From the NCBI RefSeq assembly GCF_009184635.1, contig NZ_WELI01000003.1, positions 248,001-312,000 on the forward strand: a stretch of DNA of 64,000 nt, in the 5' to 3' direction. This document shows, one piece after another, positions 9,301 to 16,632 of this stretch. The position numbers were made by a program, and so were the translations under genes. This DNA comes from Rudanella paleaurantiibacter (GTDB taxonomy: Bacteria > Bacteroidota > Bacteroidia > Cytophagales > Spirosomataceae). The notes beneath the pieces were generated by a model. The model did not search any database. It saw only the letters and a list, made by a program, of their open reading frames with translations, and was not told the DNA's origin. Each line of letters starts with the position of its first letter. Positions within the stretch are counted from its first letter, which is position 1.

Positions 9301-9783
9301 CCAGACCGACTCGATGTAGTCGTTTTCGTAGGTTACATACGGGTTTTCCAAATCAACCCAGTAGCCCATTTTCTCGGTAAGGTTGTTCCACTGATCGGTA
9401 AACCGCATCACCGTTTCGCGGCACCGTTGGTTGTACTCCTCTACCGAAATCGACTTGCCGATATCTTCTTTGGTAATACCCAGCTCTTTCTCAACCTGCA
9501 GCTCAATGGGCAGGCCGTGGGTATCCCAACCGCCCTTGCGCTTCACCTGGAAGCCCTGCAAGGTTTTGTAGCGGCAAAATATATCCTTGATGGTCCGGGC
9601 CATCACGTGGTGAATCCCCGGCGCACCGTTCGCCGAGGGCGGCCCCTCATAAAAGGTAAACGTGGGTCGACCTTCGCGGACGCGCACGGACTCTTCAAAT
9701 GCGTTGGTTTGTTTCCAATGCTGCAACACCTCAGCCGCGATATGGGCGTAATTGAGGGATTCGTATTGTTTATACTGCGCCAT
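6322..9783 (-). CDS. ileS: Isoleucyl-tRNA synthetase, type 2-like, with GIHH signature
   Basis: 1153 aa, cytoplasmic class I synthetase that charges tRNA-Ile. The Rossmann fold begins with PPSANGAPGIHH, so the usual HIGH signature reads G56-I57-H58-H59. The KMSKR loop (GNKMSKRLGN) sits near residue 690, and the large editing domain lies between about 200 and 420 (AWTTTPWTLPAN). The anticodon-binding domain and a long C-terminal extension follow. The length and C-terminal region fit the longer type 2 (eukaryote-like) IleRS, whose members tend to resist mupirocin; the swapped GxHH motif has been linked in published work to very strong resistance. ATG start, monocistronic. Confidence 0.96.
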   Translation of the reverse strand: MAQYKQYESLNYAHIAAEVLQHWKQTNAFEESVRVREGRPTFTFYEGPPSANGAPGIHHVMARTIKDIFCRYKTLQGFQVKRKGGWDTHGLPIELQVEKELGITKEDIGKSISVEEYNQRCRETVMRFTDQWNNLTEKMGYWVDLENPYVTYENDYIESVWNLLKRLYDKDLLYKGYTIQPFSPKAGTGLSSHELNMPGTYRDVRDTTIVAMFKVKPTGKSGFLFFDSNDADVHVLAWTTTPWTLPANSALTVGANIDYVLVKTFNPYTHQLVHVILAKALVGRWLNEKGRVEDAANTSAFDAYLPNDKVIPWAVISEFKGQHLEGIEYEQLLPYVQPEAPAFKVILGDFVTTEDGTGVVHTSPTFGADDFRVAQANGIPAIMVKDEFGKEVPIVDRQGRFVPEVTDFAGRYVKEEYYSDEERADPEFRPTDVLIAIKLKEEGKAFRVEKYEHPYPHCWRTDKPILYYPLDSWFIRTTALKDRLVELNKTINWNPESTGTGRFGNWLENLVDWNLSRSRYWGTPLPIWRSENGQDEVCIGSVEELVAMSERANERLSEWVTQGKADYQAYIDKNNAFLAAKAGGTFDLHRPYSDEIYLVSESGQLMQREPDLIDVWFDSGAMPYAQWHWPFENQDVFSESFPADFISEGVDQTRGWFFTLHAISVLLFDSVAFKNVVSTGLVLDKNGNKMSKRLGNAIDPFQTLDTYGADATRWYMITNAEPWDNLKFNLEGIGEVQRRFFGTLFNTYNFFALYANIDGYQINQFNRIPREQLPELDRWILSKLNTMVAGVTEAFESYNPTKAGRLVQDFVCDQLSNWYVRLSRRRFWQTADATDKQAAYETLQHCLAVVAQMMSPIAPFFADWLYHNLTDGVREESKEKGTPFQYESVHFTNWCPVETDWIDSDLETSMELAQQVSSLVHSLRKGHKLKVRQPLSRVLIPVLNAQTRRQIEHVAPLIQSEVNVKAVEFVDDASGILKKKVKPNFKALGPRFGKQMKDVAATITAMTEAELKQLETAGALHLNGFDLQLTDVEILTEDIPGWLVASEGGLTVALDVTVTDELRREGIARDFVNRIQNLRKDRDFDVTDKISIVLERNNDVLAEAIEANQEYIRQEVQALKLDLVAGLNGDAARPEFAEIEMDEFTLRLVVEKE

Positions 9784-9842
9784 GCTTGAGGAATTAACCG
9801 CACGGTCGGTCGTAACTCGGTTGCCGTTCGGTAAAATAACCG

Positions 9843-9850
9843 CAAAGATA
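9843..9850 (-). promoter_or_regulatory. Bacteroidota -7 element of ileS
   Basis: TATCTTTG on the minus strand, a perfect TAnnTTTG, about 60 bases before the ileS ATG. No convincing -33 TTTG is seen. Confidence 0.4.
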
Positions 9851-10035
9851 CGGCTTTTTTAGTGGAGGATGCAGGATTGATGGCACGCTGATGACACGGA
9901 TTAAGCGGATTTACGCTCATTTTTTTGGCTTAACACGTTGGGTACTTTACCCTGTCTCGCCCACTCTTTCGCTAACCTTTGCCCACAAACCGGGGCTTCT
10001 GTGCGTTATTGCGGTACGCTACCCCACGCACAACC

Positions 10036-10713
10036 ATGAAAATCCTTTTGGTCGAAGACGAGCCCAAAACCGCACAGGCGATTCAGCAAGGGCTGGAAGA
10101 GAGTCAGTTTGAGGTCGATATTGCCTACGACGGGGTTATTGCCAAACGGCTGGCGCTCAAAAACACCTACGCAGCCATTATTGTCGATGTGATTATTCCC
10201 GGCCTGAACGGCCTTCAGTTGTGTCAGCAACTGCGGGCCGAGGGCATCGGGACACCCATTATGCTCCTGACGGCCCTGGGTGAAACCGACGACAAAATTC
10301 TGGGGTTCGATGCCGGGGCCGATCAGTACCTGACCAAGCCGTTTCAGTTTGCTGAGCTGCTGGCGCGGGTTCGGTCTATGACCCGGCGCGGCTCGCCCGT
10401 TGCCATGACAGCCCAAACGCTCCGCTACGGTGGCCTCGAAATGAACCTCGATGCCAAAACCGTCTCGCGCGATGGGCAACCCATTGAGCTGACTGCCCGC
10501 GAGTTTGCCCTGCTGGAGTTTCTGATGCGCAATCAGGGGCGGGTACTCTCGAAACCGCAAATTGCCGAACACGTTTGGGACATCAATTTTGACTCGGGCA
10601 CCAACATCGTGGAGGTGTACATCAATTACCTGCGGAAGAAAATCGACCGTGACTTCCCAACCAAGCTCATCCATACTCAGTTTGGCATGGGGTACGTGTT
10701 TAAAGAAGAGTAA
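10036..10713 (+). CDS. OmpR/PhoB-family response regulator
   Basis: 225 aa. The receiver domain has acidic pocket E7/D8, phospho-acceptor D51 (IIVDVIIPGLNG), T79 and K101 (TKPF). The winged-helix Trans_reg_C domain (about 130-222) has the usual LTAREFALLEFLMRN and RVLSKPQIAEHVWD segments. It is a DNA-binding regulator that recognises direct repeats, normally as a dimer on 11-bp-spaced half-sites. No histidine kinase gene is adjacent in this window. Two arrays of TCTAAG-like hexamers at exact 11-bp spacing lie immediately downstream, in front of the next two genes, and are its probable operators. The start is the ATG at 10036; a longer frame would need TTG. Confidence 0.93.
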   Translation: MKILLVEDEPKTAQAIQQGLEESQFEVDIAYDGVIAKRLALKNTYAAIIVDVIIPGLNGLQLCQQLRAEGIGTPIMLLTALGETDDKILGFDAGADQYLTKPFQFAELLARVRSMTRRGSPVAMTAQTLRYGGLEMNLDAKTVSRDGQPIELTAREFALLEFLMRNQGRVLSKPQIAEHVWDINFDSGTNIVEVYINYLRKKIDRDFPTKLIHTQFGMGYVFKEE

Positions 10714-10755
10714 TCACCCACCGGGCGGGTTCGTTGACGTAGGAGGGCAAATCCC

Positions 10756-10794
10756 TCTAAGCAAATTCTAAGTTCGTATTCATTTCCTTCTAAG
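10756..10794 (+). promoter_or_regulatory. Operator array 1 (11-bp direct repeats)
   Basis: Hexamers at 10756 (TCTAAG), 10767 (TCTAAG), 10778 (ATTCAT, weak) and 10789 (TCTAAG) at exact 11-bp spacing. The array ends 50 bases before the ATG at 10845. The spacing is typical of OmpR/PhoB-family binding sites. Confidence 0.7.
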
Positions 10795-10844
10795 GTCTGT
10801 GCGCGCTCTTTGTAGAAAAATTCGCTCAATCATGCATTTTTCTC

Positions 10845-11039
10845 ATGAGTCAACACAAACCACTTCGAGCGGTTCGTCTGGTTAAGCCGGGCGAGCCGCC
10901 CTCTCAGCATCTATCCGGCGGAACCGAACACCCGCCCAATAGCAAACCACCCCGTCAGACCGATTGGCTACTGGTACTCATGACCGGGTTTGTGCTGCTG
11001 TCGCTGCTTATACTTTGGTGGATTAACTCACCGCTTTAA
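10845..11039 (+). CDS. Small single-pass membrane protein
   Basis: 64 aa. A polar, Pro-rich N-terminal 40 residues are followed by one strong membrane helix (WLLVLMTGFVLLSLLILWWI) and a very short tail, so it is probably an N-in or N-out inner membrane miniprotein. No family recognised. Support for being real comes from its own operator array upstream, an ATG start and its place between the response regulator and the TPR gene that carries the same operator. Its stop codon overlaps the first repeat of operator array 2. It could be a feedback or accessory protein of the regulatory system, which is inference. Confidence 0.6.
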   Translation: MSQHKPLRAVRLVKPGEPPSQHLSGGTEHPPNSKPPRQTDWLLVLMTGFVLLSLLILWWINSPL

Positions 11040-11073
11040 GCAAATTCTAAGCCCTCCTTAAGTTTCTTCTCAG
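11035..11073 (+). promoter_or_regulatory. Operator array 2 (11-bp direct repeats)
   Basis: Hexamers at 11035 (TTTAAG), 11046 (TCTAAG), 11057 (CTTAAG) and 11068 (TCTCAG) at exact 11-bp spacing. The first spacer, CAAAT, is the same as in array 1. It ends 64 bases before the ATG at 11138. Confidence 0.75.
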
Positions 11074-11137
11074 GGCTGAATATGTACTTGCAAAGGATTG
11101 CCACGAAGGCAAATTCTCTACTTTACTCGACATACCT

Positions 11138-12868
11138 ATGAAAACGAATCTTAAAACCGTGGTGTACACGGCAATGGCAGGCATTGTGTTTCCGGCCGTT
11201 GCATCTGCTCAGACAACTCCTACACCTGCGGCCAAGCCTGCTACGGATGCCACAACGTTACTAAGTCTGGGTCGGTATACCGAAGCCAAAAACCTGCTCC
11301 GGCAGGCAGTACAGGCTAATCCATCCATGCAAACCTACTTCGATGCGGGTTACGGATACCTGCGGGCTGGTCAGCCCGACTCGGCCCGGATCTGGTTTGA
11401 AAAAGGGGTGCCCATGGACGAAAAACGCGTACCTCTCAACCAAACCGGTGTAGCGATTACGTATCTGGTTCAGAATAATTCGGCCCAGGCCGACGCCCAG
11501 ATTAAAGAGGTTGTCGACCGGAGCAAAGGCAAAAATGCAAGTATCCTGCACCGAATCGGCGAAGCCTACACGGGCTATCTGACCACCGAAGAGGGCTCAT
11601 TTAAGCCTCGGTATGGGACCGCTAACCCGGCCAAGGCGATTGATTTTCTGAACCGGGCCGCCGAGCGCGACAAGAAAAACGCTGATATTCAACTGACCCT
11701 CGGCGATGCGTACTACCTGAATAAAGACGCCGGCACCGCCGTATCGCGGTACGAGAGCGCCCTCGAACTGGGCATGAACCCCTCGCGGGTGTATCAGCGG
11801 ATGGGCGACATTTACTGGCAGGGCCGCAACCTCAATCTGGCCGTTGAAAATTACAAGAAGGCGATTGAAGCCAACCCGCAATACGCCCCGGCCTACCGGC
11901 AACTGGCCGAACTTTATTACCTGGTAAACAAGTACAAAGAGGCCGCCAACTACACCGATCAATACATTCAGGTAGCGGGCGACAACCGGCCCGAGATGCT
12001 ACTGCGGTCGGCGCAATTTCATTTTCTGGCCAATGATTTCCAGAAAGCTGTCGACGTGATTAACCAGAATCGGGCTGCCCTGGGCCAAAATCCGATTATT
12101 CACCGGATTGAGGGCTGGGCCTACTCATCGCTGAAGCAGCCCGAAAAAGCCATTGAGAGTTTGCAGACTTTTTTGCAGAAAGCCCCCGAAAAGTCGATGC
12201 CCGATGATTTCAAATACTTAGGGCGGGCATACCTGACCACCGAATCGGCCGAAGATGATTCGCTGGGGGTTACATTCCTGGAGCGGGCGGCCCCGGCCGA
12301 TACAAGCGAGAATCTGTACAGCGACATTGCGAAGTACTACTACCGAACCAAAAAGCACGCACAGGCCGTAGCCGCCCTCGACTCGTCGATAGTGCATGGT
12401 TTCAAAGCCGATATGCAGGATTTGTTTCGGTATGGCATGAGTAATTACATGCTCGGTTTCGGGCGCGACAGCTTAGGTAAACTTCAGCGTGATACCGTCC
12501 GGTTTGCCAAAGCCGACTCGGCCCTCGCACTGGCGCAGGCAGGCTCTCCCGATTATGCCCCCACGGTGCTTTACCGGGCTAAGGCCAACTACTACGCCTA
12601 CACGCCACAGGAGGCCGTTATGAACGGGAAAGCAAAAGAGCATTTTGAGAAGTTTATCAGCATGATCGAAGGCAAGGAAGAAGACCAGAAACGGTACAAA
12701 AATGACCTGGCGCTGGCTTTCAAATACCTGATTTCGTACCATGAGCTGGTTACTAAAGATGCCAGTGCCCGCGCCGAATGGTTGAAGAAGGGGCTGGCTA
12801 TGCTTCCCGAAAACAAGGACTTAGCCAAGATTTCGGACGGCCCGGCCACCGAAGCCGATGCGCAGTAA
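11138..12868 (+). CDS. Secreted tetratricopeptide-repeat protein
   Basis: 576 aa with a signal peptide (about 1-24, ending ASAQ). Almost all of the mature part is TPR helical hairpins: clear units occur near residues 38-100, 165-260 (LGDAYYLNKDAGTAVSRY, YKKAIEANPQYAPAYRQLAELY) and 320-400. It has no enzyme motif and probably acts as a periplasmic scaffold. It stands behind operator array 2, so it is likely a target of the response regulator at 10036. The gene is followed by an inverted word-repeat and then a strong bidirectional terminator. The type of stress sensed is unknown. Confidence 0.88.
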   Translation: MKTNLKTVVYTAMAGIVFPAVASAQTTPTPAAKPATDATTLLSLGRYTEAKNLLRQAVQANPSMQTYFDAGYGYLRAGQPDSARIWFEKGVPMDEKRVPLNQTGVAITYLVQNNSAQADAQIKEVVDRSKGKNASILHRIGEAYTGYLTTEEGSFKPRYGTANPAKAIDFLNRAAERDKKNADIQLTLGDAYYLNKDAGTAVSRYESALELGMNPSRVYQRMGDIYWQGRNLNLAVENYKKAIEANPQYAPAYRQLAELYYLVNKYKEAANYTDQYIQVAGDNRPEMLLRSAQFHFLANDFQKAVDVINQNRAALGQNPIIHRIEGWAYSSLKQPEKAIESLQTFLQKAPEKSMPDDFKYLGRAYLTTESAEDDSLGVTFLERAAPADTSENLYSDIAKYYYRTKKHAQAVAALDSSIVHGFKADMQDLFRYGMSNYMLGFGRDSLGKLQRDTVRFAKADSALALAQAGSPDYAPTVLYRAKANYYAYTPQEAVMNGKAKEHFEKFISMIEGKEEDQKRYKNDLALAFKYLISYHELVTKDASARAEWLKKGLAMLPENKDLAKISDGPATEADAQ

Positions 12869-12884
12869 GGTAGTCGAGCAGAAT

Positions 12885-12978
12885 TAAATGTATAATGAAC
12901 AGTGTAAAATGTACAATGGAATGGCTGATTGCCAGCAGGTAATCTAATAATTCATTATCCATTTTACATTATTCACTC
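12885..12978. repeat. Intergenic inverted word-repeat (AATGTAAAATG type)
   Basis: The left arm (12885-12925) carries ATGTATAATGAACAG and TGTAAAATGTACAATG. The right arm (12948-12978) carries the complementary words ATTCATTATCC and ATTTTACATTATTCA. Pairing is imperfect (about three quarters). The same word family recurs at 16751-16843 and 60044-60135. Confidence 0.6.
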
Positions 12979-13047
12979 ACTGAAGAAGATTTGTATGTAG
13001 GTTCTCGTGCGTTTTGCATAGGCGCATGGTAAGTCTAACGAGATCAA

Positions 13048-13091
13048 AAAAAGGGGGAGAATGTCTGGAACCAGACATTCTCCCCCTTTTT
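13048..13091. terminator. Bidirectional terminator, 21-bp perfect stem
   Basis: Arms 13048-13068 and 13071-13091 are perfect complements (A5 G5 A G A A ... / ... C5 T5) with T runs on both strands. It separates the TPR gene from the convergent SMP-30 gene. Confidence 0.9.
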
Positions 13092-13114
13092 GTACACTAT
13101 CAGGCTAAAATGGC

Positions 13115-13954
13115 TTAAATTCCTTCAACGACAAGCAACTGACCGGTAAGCGGGTATTGCGCCCGCTGTTCGTCCGTCACATGTTCGCCCGCTGTTGTTA
13201 CAAACAACCGCCCGTCGGGGTGCACAGCCACCTTAGTCGGGTTCAGGGCGGGGAGGTCAACGGCACGCAGCAAATCGCCCGCAGTCGAAAACTGTCGAAT
13301 GATATGCCCTCCGTAGCCACCTACCCATATATGCCCCGCGCCGTCGGTTGAGATACCATCCGGCGAGGAGTCCCAGGGCCAGGCCAGCCAATTCGTTTCG
13401 GGGCTATCAGTTTGGGCCTGGTAAATCCCTTTGGGCCGACCTTCGTGCCCAACGGTTTCGACCATCAGCAACCCCAGTTGTGGGTGCCAAAGCGGGCCGT
13501 TGCCAATCACAAAGCTATCAGCAATAAATGTGTGGGTGCCGTCGAGACCGTAATGCACAATTTTGCCCAGCACTGACTCGGCATCCATCGCCATCGTACT
13601 GGCATACAGCGACCCATCAGGCCCCAGACAGGCATCGTTAAACCGAACCTCGCCGTCGGGGTGCGCCAGCGTATCGACCCGTTCGAGCCACGACTCGCCC
13701 CCATCGAGCAAGTCGGCGATGTGCAGGCCCGATTGCAGGCCTACCCAGAAACGACCGTCGGGCCGGGGCAGCGCAAAACCTACCAGTTCGGGCATGTTCC
13801 AGGTACGGAGGTGCACACCAGCCGCGTCGGACGCATAAATTCGTTTTTGAAGAATATCCACCCACCAGAGTTGTTCGGAAGGTTGATGCCAGAAAGCCCC
13901 CTCGCCGAGGGTATGTTGATGAGGGTAAAGGGCCGTTATGGTTGGTTTAGGCAT
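13115..13954 (-). CDS. SMP-30/gluconolactonase family hydrolase
   Basis: 279 aa, six-bladed beta-propeller of the SMP-30/gluconolactonase/LRE family, probably cytoplasmic since no signal is seen. The metal ligands can be placed: LGEG (E18), GNGPLW (N152) and SPDG (D199), with the substrate-loop RFND at N106/D107. The family opens sugar lactones, feeding sugar acids into oxidative pathways, with a divalent metal. The substrate here is not proven. It is downstream of sufB on the same strand but separated by a terminator, so it is probably its own unit. A sugar-acid dehydratase of IlvD type lies at 37018, a possible pathway partner at a distance. Confidence 0.88.
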   Translation of the reverse strand: MPKPTITALYPHQHTLGEGAFWHQPSEQLWWVDILQKRIYASDAAGVHLRTWNMPELVGFALPRPDGRFWVGLQSGLHIADLLDGGESWLERVDTLAHPDGEVRFNDACLGPDGSLYASTMAMDAESVLGKIVHYGLDGTHTFIADSFVIGNGPLWHPQLGLLMVETVGHEGRPKGIYQAQTDSPETNWLAWPWDSSPDGISTDGAGHIWVGGYGGHIIRQFSTAGDLLRAVDLPALNPTKVAVHPDGRLFVTTAGEHVTDEQRAQYPLTGQLLVVEGI

Positions 13955-14046
13955 AGTGTATACAGGTTAATAAGACAACGTCGGTTGGGCAACGAGTGTT
14001 TACACGGCTGTATTCGTGACGTTGCCGCTGTTCTCTTGCTGGCTAC

Positions 14047-14084
14047 AACAAAAAGCCCTCTGCATCAGCAAGACGTAGAGGGCT
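14047..14084 (-). terminator. Terminator of sufB
   Basis: 8-bp stem (14054-14061 with 14077-14084, AGCCCTCT/AGAGGGCT) followed on the minus strand by a T run. It begins 24 bases after the sufB stop. Confidence 0.75.
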
Positions 14085-14108
14085 TCTATGGCACTAGAGC
14101 TCAGGGAC

Positions 14109-15584
14109 TTACCCAACTGAGCCTTCCAGACTAATTTCTAACAGTTTCTGGGCTTCAACGGCAAACTCCATCGGTAGTTGATTCAACACTTCCTTCGCAT
14201 AGCCATTGATAATAAGGGCTACAGCCTGCTCGGTCGGAATACCCCGTTGGTTGCAGTAGAACAGCTGATCTTCACCAATCTTCGAGGTAGTGGCCTCATG
14301 TTCTACCGTGGCCGATGGGTTCTTCACCTCAATATACGGGAACGTATGCGCCCCGCACTTATCGCCCAGCAGCAGCGAGTCGCACTGCGAGAAGTTCCGG
14401 GCGTTTTCGGCCCGCTTCATCACCTCAACCAGCCCCCGGTACGAGTTTTGGCTCTTCCCTGCCGAAATTCCTTTCGACACGATCCGGCTCTTGGTGTTCT
14501 TACCGATGTGCACCATTTTGGTACCCGTATCGGCCTGCTGCATATTATTCGTAACCGCTACCGAATAGAACTCGCCAATTGAGTTGTCGCCTTTCAGAAT
14601 AACGGATGGGTATTTCCAGGTGATAGCCGAGCCGGTTTCGACCTGCGTCCACGAAATTTTCGAGTTGGCACCGTCGCAGATACCCCGCTTGGTTACGAAG
14701 TTATAGATACCCCCACGACCTTCTTTGTCGCCAGGATACCAGTTTTGTACGGTCGAGTATTTGATCTCAGCATCGGCATGAGCCACCAGTTCAACCACGG
14801 CAGCGTGCAGCTGATTCTCGTCGCGCATGGGAGCCGTACAACCTTCCAGATAGCTTACATACGAGCCCTCGTCGGCTACAATCAGTGTCCGCTCAAACTG
14901 ACCCGTACCGGCCGCATTGATGCGGAAGTAGGTAGACAGTTCCATGGGGCACCGCACTCCTTTGGGAATGTAGCAGAACGAGCCATCGGAGAAGACAGCC
15001 GCATTCAGGGCTGCGAAATAGTTGTCTTTGGGCGGTACTACCGAGCCCAAATATTTTTTCACCAGTTCGGGATGTTCCTGAACGGCTTCGGAAATAGACG
15101 AGAAGATAATACCCCGTTCGGCCAGGTCTTTCTTGAACGTGGTGGCTACCGATACCGAGTCCATCACGGCATCAACCGCTACCGGAGGCCGGTCGCCTTC
15201 CTGTTCAACTACACCCGCCAGCCGCTTCTGCTCGTTGAGCGAGATACCAAGCCGCTTGAACGTGTCGAGCAGTTCAGGATCGATCTCATCGAGGGAGTTA
15301 ACAGTTTTCTTTTGCTTCGGGGCCGAGTAGTACTTGATGGCCTGATAGTCAATTTTGGGATATTTGACATTAGGCCAATGGGGCTCGGTCATTTCCTGCC
15401 ACTGCCGAAACGCCTTCAGACGCCACTCAAGGAGCCACTCGGGTTCGTTTTTCTTCGCAGAAATAAACCGTACAATATCTTCGTCTAAGCCTTGAGGAGC
15501 CTCATCCGCTTCGATCAGGGTCTCAAACCCGTACTTGTATTCCGAATTGGTGATGCTCTCTAAGAGTTCAACTTCTTTGCTCAT
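14109..15584 (-). CDS. sufB: Fe-S cluster assembly scaffold SufB
   Basis: 491 aa, close to the usual SufB length. Typical segments are [18 protein letters not shown] at the N-terminus, [14 protein letters not shown], the SufBD core with LEGCTAP and VQNWYPGD, and [20 protein letters not shown]. The C-terminal part ends with [22 protein letters not shown]. SufB forms SufBC2D and assembles clusters, receiving sulfur from SufS/SufE, in the cytosol. In many Bacteroidota sufBCDS are together; here sufC, sufD and sufS are absent on both sides and a terminator follows directly. ATG start, TACTTTTG -7 element upstream. Confidence 0.96.
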   Translation of the reverse strand: MSKEVELLESITNSEYKYGFETLIEADEAPQGLDEDIVRFISAKKNEPEWLLEWRLKAFRQWQEMTEPHWPNVKYPKIDYQAIKYYSAPKQKKTVNSLDEIDPELLDTFKRLGISLNEQKRLAGVVEQEGDRPPVAVDAVMDSVSVATTFKKDLAERGIIFSSISEAVQEHPELVKKYLGSVVPPKDNYFAALNAAVFSDGSFCYIPKGVRCPMELSTYFRINAAGTGQFERTLIVADEGSYVSYLEGCTAPMRDENQLHAAVVELVAHADAEIKYSTVQNWYPGDKEGRGGIYNFVTKRGICDGANSKISWTQVETGSAITWKYPSVILKGDNSIGEFYSVAVTNNMQQADTGTKMVHIGKNTKSRIVSKGISAGKSQNSYRGLVEVMKRAENARNFSQCDSLLLGDKCGAHTFPYIEVKNPSATVEHEATTSKIGEDQLFYCNQRGIPTEQAVALIINGYAKEVLNQLPMEFAVEAQKLLEISLEGSVG

Positions 15585-15621
15585 AAGGTGTTTGTGATGC
15601 GGTTACTGCCGAACCAATGCA

Positions 15622-15629
15622 CAAAAGTA
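15622..15629 (-). promoter_or_regulatory. Bacteroidota -7 element of sufB
   Basis: TACTTTTG (TAnnTTTG) on the minus strand, 38 bases before the sufB ATG. Confidence 0.4.
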
Positions 15630-15722
15630 ACAATTTACTAAACGGCCCCGTTCCGGTATAGTTCGCAAATCACAGAAACTTTGTGCTTTGTCGACCCCAG
15701 CGCGATATTTGTAACCAATAGG

Positions 15723-16193
15723 TTACTCTTCATCCAGCGGAATCGACCGGTTTACGCTTTCTTCGAGCGATATAAATGTTTCGGTGCGCTGAATGCCCTG
15801 TACTTTCTGAATCTTGTCGTGCAGCACTTCACGCAGGTGGGTGGTGTCGCGGCAAACGATCCGGGCAAAAATGCTGTAGATTCCGGTTGTGTAGTGAATA
15901 TTCACTACTTCTGGAATGTTCATGAGCTGCTCGGCCACTTCAGCATACAGTGAACTTTTGTCTAAGTAAATACCCAGAAAGGCGCTGATGTCCCAGCCCA
16001 GCTTGGTGTAGTCGATCACCAGCTGTGAGCCGCGCACAATGCCCATCTGCTCCATTTTCTTCATGCGTACGTGTACAGTACCGCCCGACACGTAGATCCG
16101 CTTACCGATTTCGGTGTACGGCATATTGGCATCCTGCATGAGCAGGGAAAGTATTTTTAGATCGGTGTTATCAATTTCTAAATTTTTGTCCAT
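15723..16193 (-). CDS. Lrp/AsnC-family transcription regulator
   Basis: 156 aa from the ATG at 16193 (MDKNLEIDNTDLKIL); an upstream TTG at 16226 overlaps the -7 element and is not needed. An N-terminal HTH (residues 8-60, LMQDANMPYTEIGKRIYVSGGTVHVRMKKMEQMGIV) is followed by a RAM/ACT-like ligand domain. Members form octamers and respond to amino acids. The target is unknown; the gene diverges from the tRNA-like RNA unit at 16279 and could control it or itself. Only about 85 bases lie between its start and the -33 element of that unit. Confidence 0.92.
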   Translation of the reverse strand: MDKNLEIDNTDLKILSLLMQDANMPYTEIGKRIYVSGGTVHVRMKKMEQMGIVRGSQLVIDYTKLGWDISAFLGIYLDKSSLYAEVAEQLMNIPEVVNIHYTTGIYSIFARIVCRDTTHLREVLHDKIQKVQGIQRTETFISLEESVNRSIPLDEE

Positions 16194-16223
16194 TTCAGAA
16201 ATGTGATATTTAATGGATTTAAA

Positions 16224-16231
16224 CAAAAGTA
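16224..16231 (-). promoter_or_regulatory. Bacteroidota -7 element of the Lrp gene
   Basis: TACTTTTG on the minus strand, about 30 bases before the ATG at 16193, in an AT-rich stretch. Confidence 0.45.
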
Positions 16232-16278
16232 TGTTTTTTTTGAATGAAATGTAAATTTTAAGAAATTTTGATAAAATA

Positions 16279-16311
16279 TTTGCAATGAATAAGAAAGCTG
16301 CCTTACCTTTG
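16279..16311 (+). promoter_or_regulatory. Promoter of the tRNA-like RNA unit
   Basis: TTTG at 16279-16282 and TACCTTTG at 16304-16311, 21-base spacer: a good match to the Bacteroidota housekeeping consensus (TTTG, 19-21 bases, TAnnTTTG). Predicted start near 16318. Confidence 0.6.
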
Positions 16312-16337
16312 CAATGTCAAGTTAATCAAACAACGCC

Positions 16338-16376
16338 GGGTCAACGGGGTAGAATTTGACAAATTGCTCTTTAACA
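16338..16376 (+). promoter_or_regulatory. boxB-like hairpin and exact rrn boxA (antitermination signal)
   Basis: TGCTCTTTAACA at 16365-16376 is identical to the E. coli rRNA-operon boxA, the site bound by NusB/S10. Just before it, GTCAA (16340-16344) can pair with TTGAC (16356-16360) as a small hairpin. Such signals precede long untranslated RNAs. It ends one base before the 8-bp acceptor stem of the tRNA-like RNA. Confidence 0.6.
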
Positions 16377-16377
16377 C

Positions 16378-16538
16378 TGTAGGATGTCGAAATTGGCAGA
16401 CGTGCCCTCCTGTCTCGGGGGTGGTGATAACGGGATAAACGTAGCATAATGCCGCTCTTCGGAGCGACTGGGGTTGACCACCAGAGTTGTACTATGGCTA
16501 ACCGCACCGTGGGTGGTTCGAGTCCCCCTCCTACAGCA
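16378..16538 (+). ncRNA. tRNA-like RNA with a 90-base variable region (GUC loop)
   Basis: Acceptor TGTAGGA (16378-16384) pairs perfectly with TCCTACA (16529-16535), extendable by C16377-G16536. The D loop AAATTGGCAGA is canonical class II (Leu-like). The anticodon stem CCCTC/GGGGG encloses CTGTCTC (anticodon GTC at 16412-16414). The T arm GGTGG-TTCGAGT-CCCCC has one mismatch. Discriminator is G, followed by CA. Between anticodon stem and T arm lie about 90 bases (16422-16511), closable by GGTG/CACC and containing a CGCTC-TTCG-GAGCG tetraloop hairpin. G73, GUC and C38 match known tRNA-Asp identity bases, but the architecture is not that of tRNA-Asp. Too short for a group I intron. I do not recognise the family. 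Confidence 0.65.
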
Positions 16539-16632
16539 TGATCGTAATGGCGAATGAGACCGCCGATGTGGCTCTTCAATCGCTCCAAACGATTCGATTG
16601 GTTTTTAGTTTGTTGATGAAGTGTAATTCGAC

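Noticed and set aside
7297-9789. Long plus-strand frames opposite ileS (229, 226 and 362 aa)
   Set aside because: They are antisense shadows of the strongly coding ileS frame; the sequences are Arg/Gln/His-rich and match nothing.
16578-16594. Stem-loop AATCG-CTCCAAA-CGATT like a tRNA-Trp anticodon arm
   Set aside because: No matching acceptor, D or T arms can be built around it; probably chance within the RNA unit.
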